Of a DNA stretch of 64,000 nt, positions 24,669-38,052 are shown one piece after another. Source of the DNA: Mugil cephalus (lineage: Eukaryota > Chordata > Actinopteri > Mugiliformes > Mugilidae); contig NC_061787.1 in NCBI RefSeq assembly GCF_022458985.1, positions 22,515,629 through 22,579,628 on the forward strand, in the 5' to 3' direction. The position numbers and the translations under genes were made by a program. Every line of letters begins with the position of its first letter. Position 1 is the stretch's first letter. The notes under the pieces were generated by a model. That model had not been told where the DNA came from. It saw only the letters and a program-made list of their open reading frames with translations, and ran no database searches.

Positions 24669-27600
24669 ATGCTTCCCCACAGACTCCTCGGGCTGCTGTG
24701 CCTCTTCATGCCATGCAAAGGTAAGAAAAACATAACCATTTATCACTTTAAACTGAGTTTTTGGTCACTGTGAAAGCTTAAATCAGCTCACTATCCAGTT
24801 GTTGTCTATGAGCTTGGACTGATCTTGCAGGATATCAAGACAAAAATTACTTTCATAGTCAAATCCCCAGAAACAGCGTGTGACTGCAGACAGGAACAGC
24901 TTAGTGAGCGGTAGTAACATCAGATTATTTAAAGTCCCATCTGCTCCAGTGAAGGTTCAAAAGTTTTGTGTGAAATGATCACATAGTCTCTTTCATCATC
25001 CATAGTCCCCAAATGTACAGCTGGATCGGAGCTGTTTCCCCTACATAAACGCCGCCCCTGTTGTTTGACTGGCAGCTGTAATCACGTCTTGCATGGAAGG
25101 TGGGGGGGCTGGAGACAGGATGAAGGGTTTTTTATAGCAGCCTGATCCTATTAAAGCAGTGTCGCACTTGTGTGTGTGCCAATTGCAGAGCGCCAGTCTC
25201 CAAACAGCCGGCTAGTTAAATGCTAACTGACACATCTGTGCGTGAAGCTACAGCTATTAGCTTATCTTAGCATAGCTTAGTTTATCTTAAAGGTAGACTC
25301 TCTCCAAAGTTTACAAAAAGCATAAAAAATGCACACTACCATAACTCCTTAAAACCATTAATCAATTTAATATATTACATTTGTTTCATTTCTACATGTA
25401 GAAACATGTAAATATAACCAAGTGGTAACATATTACTCACTTTTTCACAGATTACTGAAACATTTTTTTACACTTTGGATGGATGAGTCAAAGGAGCTAT
25501 GGCAGGTGGCATTGCTGCTTTAGAAAACAAATTTTTTTTCCGTCATGCAGTATTGGTTGTCATAATTTCAATAAGTGAAGATTCTCAGCTAAAGCCACAT
25601 TATTAAATAATTTAATGTTTTGCTAATATTTTCCAGATGTTGCACTTTTTTATTTCACATATTTTGCATGCCCCCCTCGGTTTGCCAACTCCCAGAAAAA
25701 TAAACATGCATTTGGCACTGTGTGGGGAAAAATGTTTGCCTCTTTTTGTGTGTGTGAAACAATTTTTAAAATATCTGATTATTTAGTGCAATAAGAAAGT
25801 CTGTGGAAAAGCTGTTAACAGACAAACATTTAATGCCTCAATGGCCACGGCAGTAAAAAAGAAAAAAGATTGAACTCATGAACTCAAAAGCTCAATGCTA
25901 CACCATGGGGAGACAGCCTGATTTTTCCAGTTGTATTTTTTTTCTAGCTCTTGCTGCAAGTTGTTTGTCTTTCAGTGCTAGTAGCAAGAGTTTTACTCTT
26001 TGTCAGAGTTTTACTTTCTCAGAAATTTCATGATCTAGAGTAGACCAGCAACAGTCCCCCGTAAAGAAGAAAAACAAGAAGAAATCTTACTTTATACATG
26101 TGTACATACAACAAGAAATATATAGCAATTAGTAACAGCAACAACAAGAGAGAGAAAGAGGGAGAAAAAATATATGAAAAAAAGTACAGTGTCTGACAGA
26201 AACATACATATATAGCATAAAGACATACCATATTTGACATAGAACACACATACAACAGTATAACTCACAAAGTATCAGGTTATTACAGACCAGGAGCTAG
26301 TGGGGGTAAAAGTGCATGGTACTGGGAGTAAAGTGATAAGGGCAAGTACTTATTGTTGTTGCACATTGCCCAAAGTGAAAGACAGTGTAGAGTGCTAGAC
26401 TAGTACCTGATTATAAAATACTAGGGGAAATTGCACACGCAGTTGCACTAAAATGTAAAGTGCTGGTACAAATTGCATATTCCTCTATTGCAGTGGTTTC
26501 TAACCATCTAAGAAAAAATAGAAGAAAAACATCTGATCATATCCTAACTCTAAATTGCAAAATTAACATCCTAACAATTAATATTAGTTTAAAATTTAAT
26601 ATTTAGCTCAATACCAGATGTGTAACTTTGTTTCTAAATACGGAACAATTCCATTTTTCAAGGGATGGTTGGCAACCCTGTGTCCCCCCAATATAGTGGC
26701 AGGGGAAACACTGCAGCAGAATGGGCTTCATCTTCATCTGCTAGCTTGCTGCAGTGACCCAATGGGCTCCTCCCCTTTCTTCTCGAAGGCATCTGTGTTG
26801 TTATTGTCATGTGATTGGCGACTAGTTGACATTATGCTTAAAGTGAAGGCACATCAGTAAAGTCGATGAGTTGGCTAGTTGGTACAACCCCTAAGTGTTA
26901 CATGACTGAATCAAGGTAAAATAGGATGATAATACTTGCAAACTCTCCAGCCAATCAAAGGATAACATGCTACCTTGAATGACCCAGAGGTATTCCACTA
27001 ATCTACTCTAATGCTTCACTTATTTTTGTTGATTTAATTAAACACTTGTTTGGTGATAATGTCTCTGAGGTAGAGGATTGATGGATAGACTGGATTGTTG
27101 GAGAAAACCAACACTACACCACAGTCCCAAAAGTATTCACTCGCCTGCCCTTATGCATTTATGAGGTCAGACACTGATGTTGGATGAAAAGACCTGACTC
27201 ACAGTTTTCACTCTGATTTACCTCAAAGGTGTTCTGTTGGGTTGAGCTCATCCATGTCATTATGGACTTTGCTTTGTACACTGGTGCACAGACATGTTGG
27301 AACAGGAAGTACCATTCTTCTGGCAACTGCCAGACACAGATTGATCCATCAGATTGCCAGATGGAGAAGTGTGATCTGTACCTCCAGAGAACGTCTCGAC
27401 TGCTCTAGAGTGCAGTGGTAGTGTTGTAATACCAATGACAGTTTCACAGGTGGCATCCTATCACAGCACCATGATGGAATTCACCGAACTCCTGAGAGCA
27501 ACCCATAATTTCTCAAAAACCACAGAATCTTCTTCTAATTCCTGACTGTCCAATGTTGTGTGCTTGGGCCCAATGATGCCAGCCTAACCTCTGTCTCTCA

Positions 27601-30600
27601 TTGATCAGGGGCTCCTTGACAGCCTTCTGGGGCCTTAAGTCATGTTCTAGCTGGCTTCATATAGACACAAAGCAAGAGAAAAAAGTCGTTTTATAAAAAG
27701 CATAGCCTTTTTTAATGGATCACTGGTACCAAAATAACCCAGTACTCAAAATTTCTTATGTATTTTTATACAACCAATCAATTTTAAATTTTTAATGGCT
27801 GTTTTAGGATTTGTTTAGTATTTTGTCTGTGACTATACTAAAAGTAATTGCACTTAAAGACCTAAGAGTGATCCTTAATGCAATATTTTACCAGTGCATG
27901 GTCCAAAAACTTTTTTCCACCACTGTATAATTACTTCAGTACCTTGGTACAGATTTTCAGTCTGGAGTCTTGTACCAATTACCAAAGATTTTGTAGCTGA
28001 ATGTAGCTCTTCATGATCCTAGCTGGATTTCTGCGGTTGTTACCTTGCTGCAGAACACGTGCACATGCATGTACACTTGGGCAATATAAATGTTTCCTCT
28101 TTTTGAGGAGATTTCAAGTAAGAAAATTAATTTGGCCAGGTTTGTTTGTAACTGTTTTTAAGATGCAGATTGTAACTTCACATTTAGGTGATCTCTCAGA
28201 TGTCCTCTATCCACTTGTCAGACACAACAGATATACACAACTGATGGATAAAGCCAGCATGTCGAGCTTATTTAATATAATGTTATCTGTGCCTCCAGGT
28301 GAGGATGAGAGTGAGTCCTGTGATAACTTCACAGACCTTAATCTGTCACACTGCTTTATGGGAACTAGCCTGTACGTCCGGCTGCTGCTCTACACTCGCT
28401 CCAACCTTGACTGTGGCCGTGAGCTTAACCACCACCACCCGTCCTCACACCCACTCTTCAACATCTCCCGTCCCACTGCTTTTGTTATCCATGGCTACCG
28501 GCCCACTGGGGCACCCCCTATCTGGATCAACCATATAGTGCATCTGCTGGCCGAGCAGGAGGACATGAACATCATCGTGATGGACTGGAACAAAGGGGCG
28601 GCCAACCTCAACTATTTCACCGCTGTGACTTACACCAGGGAGGCTGCTCACAACCTGACCGGCTTCATCATGATCATGAAGGTAAAGCGACTGGCTGCTG
28701 TTTGAAATAAACCTTCTGATATCCAGATATTTTACTCATAATCCTGGAGACCAAAAATGAGACAAAAGGAGAGGCATCAGTTGATACATTAAATGATCCA
28801 TGTCCACCTGATTGATAGATAGTTAGATGGGATCTTCAGGTTGATGTGCAGCTTTAAAGCAATATCAATCAGCCATCCATTTTCATCCACTTTGCTGGAT
28901 TCAGGTCACAGTGGAAACAGGTTAAGCAGTGAATTTCAGTTTCAGTTTCCTAGTCCACCCAAACAATTTGACTGATGGCTAACTTTGCTGGAGCATAATC
29001 AGTTCCCAGTGCAGATACAAATACTCTAAATCTCTGAGGCGTAGAAGTGTAGAAATGTACCTTCCTCTATAGTGTGCATGTTAACAAAGCTACAGCTTGG
29101 TCCACATATATTTGGACACTGAGACAAGTATTAGCTGTATACCAAAATATGTTAAAGATACAGTTGTATAATCAACATGGGGTTAAAGTGCAGACTCTCA
29201 GGTGTAATTTGAGGACATTAGGCCTAATGGTTGCCAACCTTTGGAAGGTGACGCCAGTTTGTGTGGCTAGCTGTCTCCCGCTTCTACAATACCTGGTCTT
29301 TTCATTGTTTTTAACCCTTGGCACTAAACCTATCAACTCCCTGTTTTGGTCTACTCCGAGGAGAAGAGGCGGCAGATATCAGCCTCTGCGCAGGACACAG
29401 TAATTTATTCAAATATCAGCAGCTTTTCAAAGAGTGGGGGTTTGACCAGTCCATTCTTCAGGTCAACAACGAACTGAAAGCGAAAGAAAGTACGAAATGC
29501 TGCCCATTGTTTACCTGTTGTAGACTTTGTGAGAGTAAATACAGAGGGTTCACTACAAGGTACCATTAAAGGTCAGATTAGACTCTGTGTTCTTTGGACG
29601 GATGAGACTAAGATCAAAATGTATGAGATTGACAGGAAGAAGAAAGTATGCAGAAGGCTTGGAATAGCCGATGATCCTAAGCAGACCACATATTCCATAA
29701 AAAAAAAAATGGAGGTGGTAGCGCGATGCCCGGGCATGCAGGCCTTCCAACGGTTTATTTATGATTTGGTAGATGACAGAAGCAACCGCATGAATTCTGA
29801 AGTGTATAGGGATAGGGGTATATAGAGATAAGCAGGAATAAGCTGCTCAAACGTTTTTTAGGGCTAAGAAGTGTAATATTCTGCAATGCTTGGGTCAGTC
29901 ACCAGACCTAAAGTCCATTGAGCATGCATTTCATTTGCTTAAGACAAAACTTGAGGCAGAAAGACCCACAAACAAGAAACAACTGAAGAAAGCTGCAGTA
30001 TAGGCCTGGCAAAGCACCACAAAGGAAAAACCCAGATACTGTGTTTGGTTTCAGCCTCCAGACAGTCATTGCCTGTAAAGGATTCTCAACAATACTTAAT
30101 AAAAATAGCTTTATTCATGCTAATGTTAATTTGTCCAAATAATTTTGAGGAGAACTTGTTTAAAAATGGTTGCTATTCCTTAACGTTTCATAGAATTTTT
30201 TTTTCACCACTTGAATTAAACCTCAAAGTCTGCTCTTCCATTACATCTCAGTTGGCATGCAGAGCCCAAATCATTGATTGTGTCACTGTCCGAATATTTC
30301 TGAGCCTAACTGTATTGAGTTATATATCTGTTTCTCTTTAATCTTGTGTTACAGCTGTTTTTAGGTCTAAAAGTTGTGAGGTCTAAAAGTTGTTCAGCCA
30401 GCAGAAGCTGAAAATTAAATGAAAGACAAAAGAAGCAGGTACATTGACTGTAACCGTGGGTTTTAAACATTGCATGTGTGCAGGAGGAAGGAGCCCCTCT
30501 GAGCTCAATCCACCTCATTGGCATCAGTCTGGGAGCTCACCTGGCTGGATTTGTAGGAGCAAACCTGAAGGGGAAGATTGGCCGCATCACAGGTGAAACA

Positions 30601-33600
30601 GATTTCCTCAGAGCCCATAGTACAGTGTAATAAAACATGCCTGTCAACTTTATAAGCTTTAACAACTAGACCATGGTGCGCATGATCACTGGGGCTTGAA
30701 CTGTCAACCCTGCTTAAGGGTTTTGTGAACTTGTCTGTGTATATTCCCAGGCAGTACTCCAGGGGAGTACTGACACAAAAACCTTAAATGACAAGGGTCT
30801 GTAATGGACAGACAAAGCGTACTCTTATGACCAGAAACTAGAGATTCAAGGTGGGAACATGGTTTGAACTTTTTGAGGTCAGATTTTTTAGCACATTTTA
30901 GCAGTGGCTTATAAATTATGCCTCAGTCCACCTCTACTAATCAGAGAGGTGATCTTTGTTGGTTGACCACTCCTGTGGATAGTAACAGTCATCTTATATC
31001 TCCACCATTTGTTCTCAATCTGTCTGAATGTGGATTTGTTGATTTCAAATGTTCTCAGAAAGATGTTCTCAGAAAGTGCTTTTGTTTGTGCGATCATGCA
31101 CTTCCACCAACATGTGTTGTTAACATAAGACTCAAATAAGTCCAGTTAAATTTTATTTTGCTCAATTGTTCTTAGACATAACCTAGATGACTGAGAAACT
31201 TCACATATTTCCGTCCTTCCTGTCCTATAGGTTTGGACCCGGCCGGGCCCATGTTCACTAGTGCCACACCAGAGGAGAGACTGGACCCCTCAGATGCCAT
31301 GTTTGTGGATGTACTTCACACCGACATGAACTGTGAGCATTTACATCAGACTTTGGGACAATAACTTGACGCAATATTTTTGTATCATACATATATCATA
31401 CATATATGTAAATATATAATATAAATCGTGTTCTGTTATATATCTTATATATTATATATTCATCTGTAAATGTGACAGACTCTTAACCTATGTTTTCTAC
31501 ATGCAGCATTTGGACTGAAAGGAGCTCATGGACATATTGACTTCTACGCCAACGGTGGAGCTGACCAACCAGGATGTCCCAAAACCATCTTTGCAGGTGA
31601 CACACACAAATGCAACACACACGCATGGACGCATGCACACATGCACACACTAATAAACACACATTCTCTCTCACTGTCATCTGATGTCCCACAGGTAAAT
31701 CTTACTTTGTGTGTGACCACCAGCGATCTGTGTTCCTGTACTTGTGCGCTCTGAACCGAACCTGCAGCCTCAGTGGTTACCCCTGCTCATCCTACAGCGA
31801 CTTCCTGGATGGACGCTGTCTGCAGTGCGAGGCCTTTAAACCAGCTTCCTGCCCCATGCTCGGTAGGTGGTGGAAGAATCTATAAGCCAAACCATTTGTC
31901 ACACAATGTTTTCACAAGTCAGACAAGCTAATCAAGGTCATTGACACATTGTACAACTTCCCAGCACAAAAATACCAATAAATCCTCTTTTTTCCACTGC
32001 TTCAGTGAGATCCCAATCAGGAAAAGTACCTCTGAGTTTAAACATGTTCTCTAATCATCGCTATGAGAAAGTAAAATTTGACATTAAAATAATCTTGAAT
32101 GTTATGTAAAATTTGGTTTCATGTAAAAACATTGGACATACTAATCAGCTTTTATCACTGGAGCAATTGAAGCAAAAAGTGAAAGTACAGAACATTAATA
32201 TTACCGAAACATTAGTTACACCAGCAAAAACATTCCAATATAACAGTCCTGCTCTAAATCTTCTCTTCAGGAATGTTCTGGTAGTTCTGTAATGTTCAGT
32301 GGAGATGTTGAGTCACATGTTCCCATTATTTTGACATTGTAGTCAAAGTAGTAGTTAGTGTTTCATTAAATCAGTTTTAACAGCACCACAAACTACATCC
32401 TCCAAAACCTTTCTGACACAGTTTCAACATCAACTGAACATAAGAAAATTCATGAAGGAGGATTTAGTGCAGGACTGTTAGAATTGATTCACTAGTATAC
32501 CTAATGTCATGTCACAAGACCATAAGTCTTTAGATTTCTTCTGATACCTGCTGAAATCCTGACATATACCATGACCCCAAGAACAAGATGTTTACTAAAG
32601 TGACTTACACTCACTTGCCAATTTATTAGGTAAACCAGTGGATGCATTCTAATTAAATAGTTGAGTCTCACAGCTATCAGCTCTCAGTTATTTGAATACC
32701 AGAACCTTCATGAAGAGAATTTAGAGTAGGACTGTTATATTTTTTGTGTGTGTCATTTTCCAAGATTTTCATGAAATGAAAGTGAATTAAAAGCACTCCA
32801 AATTGACCCTAGGTGTGAGTGTGAGTACGAATGGTTGTTTGTCTTTGTGTTAGCCCTGCGATAGACCAGGGTGTACCCCGCCTCTTGCCCACTGACAGCT
32901 GGGATAGGCTCCAGCAGCCCCCCGCAACACTAGTGAGGATTAAGTGGTATGGAAGATGAGATGAGACATATATTTGCATGAAAACTGTCTTGTTGCTATG
33001 ATACTGACTTTTTGATTAATTTTTTGAAATGGTCTTTAATACATAATGCGCTGTTAAAAATAAGACAAACGTTTTTATAAAGTTCTAATTTCTCAGTTCT
33101 GTTTGTTAATTGAGAAAATTTTGAGACATTCATTTGTATAAAATTGTCCATCACTTTAGTTAAAACTTGCTTTACATACAAAGCAAACAGTATCTAGGCT
33201 GTTGTTTGCCCAGCAAGGAGCACTGCAGAAACAGTCAGATTTGTGCTGATAGAAATGAATTCAGCTTTAAAATACCCTTACCTAGGATTCCATCACGATC
33301 CAATGGGGGACTCCTCCAAATGCCCCATAGATGAAAGGCTGGTCTATAATTCAAGTAGTTCCAGTGGGATATTTATTTCTCCTTCAGGTGTCCACATTCC
33401 AAGGACATAAAACAAGCTTTTAGGTAAAGCCACAAAGGAATTATTTTCCATTTAAACTGTTCCCACAGAAGTACTGACGCCCTTTTCCAGTTTTCCAACA
33501 GAGAAGAAGGTGATAAATGTCATTCGATAAATATAATCTACCTTCCGTTCTTCTCTGTAGAGTTAACATGTGATAAATATGACTTAGGATTAGTATTGAG

Positions 33601-35388
33601 GAATGTTCTAGAAAGGATTGAAATGTGTCTGATAATGTATTGTTATGCTGACATGATATTTGATTTTTCGTCTTTACTCTGGGTTGACCATAGTGAGAAC
33701 CATACAAGTACTTTATGTGTACAACCATTATTTAATGAGTCTTCTCTCAGTCTAGTCTAGTTTTTCTGTTCACCTACCTACTTTTTCTCTTACTTAATTC
33801 TACCATCTTCACACTTACTTTCCATGTTCTTTATTTTAGTATTCATCAACTTTTACTTGCCTGCCTATTGGATGTGTTATTGTTAAGACCTTTTTTAATT
33901 CTTCATTTTTTCCTCACCAAATTCTTGTGGCAGATGTTTTTTTCTTTTGTTGTACCCATGAAGGCAGTCACACATTAGGCTATAATTAAGCGTTTTTACC
34001 ATCCTCTGCACTGAAAAAATAATGATGCACAAAATCTTTCTAAATTTAGCTCAGACAGTTAAAACACTAAAAGACTGTTTTGATTGTTGTCAAACTAAAT
34101 GGTGATGCTCACACCTGCAGGTTATGACTTCAGCCCGTGGAGGGACACTCTGCTGAGGCTTGGACAGACTACAGTATTCTTCAGCACCACAACCACGCTG
34201 CCCTACAGGAGTGAGTCCAAAATACACCAACACAAATAGTCATTCATTAAAAAAGAAAAAAAAATGCAAAACATCAGCATCAGCACCGTGAGCTGAATCT
34301 GAACACGAGTCAAAGAGGTTCACACCAGATACTGAAAACAAGGTTAAATCACTGGGTGCAACTCACAAACATAAACAAATGATTGATCATCATGAATAAA
34401 TAAATGCACCAGTATGTTTTGAGTCATTTTAACAGTGAAATGATTTTAATCTGCTGCTTGCAGGATTTCAGCTGACTTGAATGTTCTAGGACTCACTAAC
34501 AAAAAAATAGTCCTTATACTGTAACAGTCTATTGCCTTGTGTGTGGCAGAGCTGGGTTACAGAGTGGACATGGTGACATGGAACCAGTACCTCCGCTGGG
34601 GGGTCGTCTACATCCGGCTGCATAGTGGCAGAAACTTCACAGAGGCCCGAATAGACCAGTGAGTCTTTGTAGTTTTTAAAGACAGTACAGGAAGGAAATA
34701 AATACATCTAGTTTTATAAATAAATTAAAACTTTAAATGTAAGTGTTAATTGGTAGATTTAATTGGCTATCGGGTTTTTCTCCTCCTTTGTTTCCAGTAA
34801 GCTCCTCCGGTTCGAGCAGTACACTTCCACGCGGCTGCTGGCTCAGTTTGACGAGGACCTGCAGAACGTTCAGAAGATCTCGCTGAGAATCAACACGGGG
34901 AACGTCATCGGGCCTCGTTACAAAATCAGACTGCTGCGAATTCGCTTCACACCACTGGAACATCCCGAGAGGTCAGTGTTTGACTGCAGTTAGTTCAGAT
35001 CCACACTCGAGTTAATAATAACTGTAAGGGTTTATAAGATGTAATAATGATTGACTAAAAGTTCATAAATCTTTATTAATTTACTTCAGCTTAAATAAGC
35101 CATTAATAAGAGCAATGTTGCTTTGTTGCTAGATGAGTCTGTGTATTTCCAGAACTACAGATCTTGTGAGATGCTCCTGGTCTCCATACCTATGTTAAGG
35201 CTGATGTGTACATATTAAGTAAAATGATCAAGAACCATTGAGGCTAAGATGGTTCTGTAAAGGCTGCAGGCCAGCAGTAATAAAGGATCTTCTTCTCCTT
35301 CAGGCCTCTGATGTGCCGGTTTGACATGATCATGGAGGAGAACATGGAGGTGGCATTTCGACCTCTGCCCTGCAACTCTCGGCTTTAA
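24669..35388 (+). CDS. liph: Lipase H (phosphatidic-acid-selective phospholipase A1), complete
   Basis: Ten exons: 24669-24720, 28299-28681, 30484-30592, 31231-31332, 31507-31596, 31695-31862, 34121-34210, 34550-34658, 34798-34971 and 35304-35388 (TAA). All are GT-AG and in phase; 453 residues, against 451 in human LIPH. A short hydrophobic N-terminus ([16 protein letters not shown]) looks like a signal peptide. The triad is Ser160 in GISLGAH, Asp184 in GLDPAGP and His254 in CDHQRS. The spacings of 24 and 70 residues equal the human enzyme, so it is probably active. LIPH acts at the cell surface, cutting phosphatidic acid to 2-acyl lysophosphatidic acid for LPA receptors. The C-terminal half has the PLAT-like region ending [20 protein letters not shown] is the close paralogue; motifs such as DHQRS favour LIPH. 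Intron 2 hosts a Tc1-like copy. Confidence 0.93.
26030..26480 (+). repeat. Teleost dispersed repeat
   Basis: Non-coding repeat-like DNA in lipase intron 1, with words such as AGTGCATGGTACTGGGAGTA and TTGCACATTGCCCAAAGTG seen widely near fish retroposon tails. The family was not resolved. Confidence 0.4.
26480..26880. mobile_element. hAT-type non-autonomous element
   Basis: It starts with the hAT-end-like CAGTGGTTTCTAACC. It shares a block with the ZBED-type hAT remnant at 58.7 kb: ATCCTAACTCTAAATTGCAA here, ATTCTAACTCTAAATTGCAA there. No transposase frame. Lies in lipase intron 1. Confidence 0.5.
27118..27530 (-). mobile_element. Tc1-like transposon remnant, internally deleted
   Basis: Starts CAGTCCCAAAAGTATTCACT and contains CTGGCAACTGCCAGACACAG, GATTGCCAGATGGAGAAG and CTCCAGAGAACGTCTCGACT, then GGTGGCATCCTATCACAGCA. 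These are reverse-complement pieces of one fish Tc1 family with the middle missing. A further end-like piece is at 27892-27930. Lipase intron 1. Confidence 0.7.
29090..30316 (+). mobile_element. Tc1/mariner copy with both inverted ends, dead transposase
   Basis: Left end ACAGCTTGGTCCACATATAT and the complement of the right end ACAGTTAGGCTCAGAAATAT continue as TTTGGACACTGAGACAA and TTCGGACAGTGACACAA. Between them, broken plus-strand frames read [15 protein letters not shown] (first catalytic Asp), [16 protein letters not shown] and [20 protein letters not shown] (the SPDLNPIE block, with Lys for Asn). It lies inside lipase intron 2. A fragment of the same family is at about 61535-61668. Confidence 0.85.
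32242..32480. mobile_element. MITE with inverted ends
   Basis: Left AACAGTCCTGCTCTAAATCT and the complement of the right AACAGTCCTGCACTAAATCC are nearly identical, about 240 bp apart. A third half-copy of the end is at about 32717-32737. Lipase intron 6. Confidence 0.6.
32611..32965 (+). repeat. Teleost dispersed repeats (two kinds)
   Basis: CACTTGCCAATTTATTAGGT begins one repeat, whose start recurs at 37484. From about 32795 a second begins, with GACCCTAGGTGTGAGTGTGA and the fish-typical GGGATAGGCTCCAGCAGCCC. Lipase intron 6. Confidence 0.65.
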
Positions 35389-36056
35389 CACCTGGACCAG
35401 ACTTCATCCAAACACCTCTGATGCACCCACCACCCTGCTGAAGGCACCCTCTGGATGCCAGCAGGAACCTTCTCGCCTGCCAATCAGCAGCTGTGGATTT
35501 CTCCTGGTTACTGGAACTAGGAACTGGAAAGCTGACAAGAGTAAAGGGATTCTGGAGAAAGTCACTGCACGAGGCACTTGTTACAAGCTGAAATCACTCC
35601 TCTTGAGCCTTGGCTCCATTTTCAATCAGACTTCCTCCTCCATAACTATGTACAGCAGATCGAAGTTTAAGCATTCAGTTTCATTTAACAGAATTTAGGA
35701 ACTGAAGATGGACAAAGAAATTGTTAACTGTTAAGTTTCTACTAAACACACAGTATGAACAAGGTTTAAAGTTGGCAGATAATATAAACACTTCATTTTT
35801 CCTCTGTAAGTGGAGAAAATTATCATTTTCTTTGTGCAAAATAAACACAAGGACATGTTTTGCTCATGAATAGCAACGATAATCAGAATTGATTTGTGCA
35901 GCTAACACGAAATAATTTAACCAAATTCTGTCTTCTTTTTCTCTCCTTTTAAAGTTGTCTTAGATTTAAAAGTTGACAAACTTGAGGGGAGCTTCTGAAT
36001 GGTTTATTTTCAAAACTAATGTTACGTATTGTTTAAATTGGACATTTTACAACACA

Positions 36057-36082
36057 AATAAATGTATTGTACTGAAAATAAA
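36057..36082 (+). terminator. Tandem poly(A) signals of liph
   Basis: Two AATAAA hexamers at 36057-36062 and 36077-36082, about 0.67-0.69 kb after the liph stop. They are the first strong pair downstream and give a plausible 3' UTR end. Confidence 0.7.
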
Positions 36083-36587
36083 CTTTCCTTAGACACTCCA
36101 GGGCAGAGCAATCATTTGGAGGTAACAAAATCTTTTAATTATTTTTTTCTCTGCAAAGCAGTGACAGTTAGCTTGACTGAATTACAAACACTGAATTTTT
36201 TAAATGTAAAAGGTCAGTTTTGGTAGTTACAAAATGAAATGCAACTTCTCCTCTGTGCCTTCTACCAGCAGCTTTGCATCCTGCAGCGCTCCTCAAGTGC
36301 AATGAAATTGTCTCCCTTTAGTTGTTAATATCATTCTGCAAAAATACAAGTGTATTTGTAGAAAACAAACAAATGAACAGACAGCTAGATGACGGTGATG
36401 AAGGTGTGACCCCAGAAATAAGCCATTGTGTTACACTAGCTCTGTAATTTTGTGATGCTGTAGACTGTGATAGCAAATGGGTTTACACACAATGATAATC
36501 AACAAATGTTTTTGTTTTAACCAACCTGACTCTGGGCTCAGTAAACGTGACAAATGAGAAGTTGATAAAAACATTTCCTCCAATGTA

Positions 36588-37420
36588 CAGTAGTGTGAAA
36601 AGCGTTGGCCCTTCCTGACTTCTTTTTTTATTGCACTTTTGTCACACTTAAATGATGATGACACAAGTAAACACAAAATGCAGTTTTTAAATTAAGGTTT
36701 TCATTAAAACAAAATCCAAACCTACACGGCCCTGTGGTAAAAAGTGTTTGCCTCCTCCATGAAGTCTTCATGTAGTTTTCCTTCAGTCATTCAGAGGTGG
36801 ACTTGCTGGTGTTTTGGATCATTGTCCTGTTGCAGAACACAAGTTCTCTTCAGCTTGAGGTCATGAACAGATGGTCGGACATTCTCCTTCAGGATATTTT
36901 GGTAGACAGCAGAATAGCAGAACAGTCCCAGACCATCACACTACCACCAGATTTAACTGGTACAGTGTTCTTTTTCTAAAACGTGGTGACACAAACCTTC
37001 CAAAAGGTTCAACTTTTGTCCCGTCAGTCCGTAGAGAATTTCCCCAAAAGTCTCAGGGATCATCAAGAGGTTTTCTGGCATAACTGAAACAAGTCTTTTT
37101 ACTCAGCAGTGGTTTTGGTCTTGGAACTCCTCCATGCAGGCCATTTTAGCCCAGTCTGTCTCTTATGGTGGAGGCATGAACACTGATATTCTTTGGATGC
37201 TGTTGGAGGGTATTTTGTGACCTCTTTTTCACACAGGGCCATGTAGATTTGGATTTTTTCCCATTAAAAATAAAATCCTTCATTTAAAAACTATTTTCTG
37301 TTTACTTATGTTATCTTTGTCTTATATTTAAATTAGTTTGATGATCTAAAACATTAAAATGTGACAAAAAAAACAAAAACAAGAACTCAGGAAGGGTTCC
37401 AACACTTCTTCACACTACTG
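36588..37420 (-). mobile_element. Deleted Tc1-like element with intact ends and TA duplication
   Basis: CAGTAGTGTGAAAAG at 36588 and its complement ending in CACACTACTG at 37420 are flanked by TA on both sides. Longer inverted segments (about 130 bp) follow each end. Reverse-complement transposase pieces include TTCAGAGGTGGACTTGCTGG, CAGACCATCACACTACCACC and GCCATTTTAGCCCAGTCTGT. At 833 bp it is shorter than the usual 1.2-1.6 kb. It lies between liph and bclaf3. Confidence 0.85.
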
Positions 37421-37483
37421 TAAATGCAGTGTGTCTTTTATTGTGCATTTTTAGTTTTAAATAATTGAGTTGTATTAAAATAC

Positions 37484-37630
37484 TCACTTGCCAGTTTATT
37501 AGATACACTAATGAATGCATTCTAAACTTAACCAGCAGACTGATTCAGCTCCACTCCGATAATGAGTGCTACAAAAGCTACTATGACCAAGCAATTTGGC
37601 TTGTGGATCATTGAAACCTGTCCAGTTCTA
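37484..37630 (+). mobile_element. L2-type LINE 3' fragment joined to a repeat start
   Basis: Contains CAGCAGACTGATTCAGCTCC, which is identical within the LINE at about 61353-61372, then AAAAGCTACTATGACCAAGC and CTTGTGGATCATTGAAACC, a variant of the shared LINE tail. Confidence 0.65.
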
Positions 37631-38046
37631 AATCGTCCTTTATGACTGTTCGAATGTGGTAATGGTAATTTAACTGGACTATCATCTAAAGTCTTTCTGA
37701 TATTAAGCCTAAACCACTGACTACAATGACATAATAAGTAAATGTGTCGGTACTATGTAATATATATATCATAAACTCTAGTGTAAAATCGTCATATTAG
37801 AACCCTTTCATCCTTGCTAGTGTACCAAATGTTTTTGGAAGTAAGTGTACTCAAATGTAATCAAACCATTTGTACAACACAAATTGGTGAAAAAAAGTTA
37901 CTGCAAACTATTTCACTGTGATTGAGGAATGAAATATATAATAAAACAAGACAAACAATTAAAAACCCATTTTACTTTGCAGCAATTGTTCACTCATATA
38001 TTGTCAGTAGAAAAGACAGACAAGAACCAGAGTTATAGAACATCTG

Positions 38047-38052
38047 TTTATT
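38047..38052 (-). terminator. Poly(A) signal of bclaf3
   Basis: AATAAA read on the minus strand, about 370 bases after the bclaf3 stop at 38424. Confidence 0.6.
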
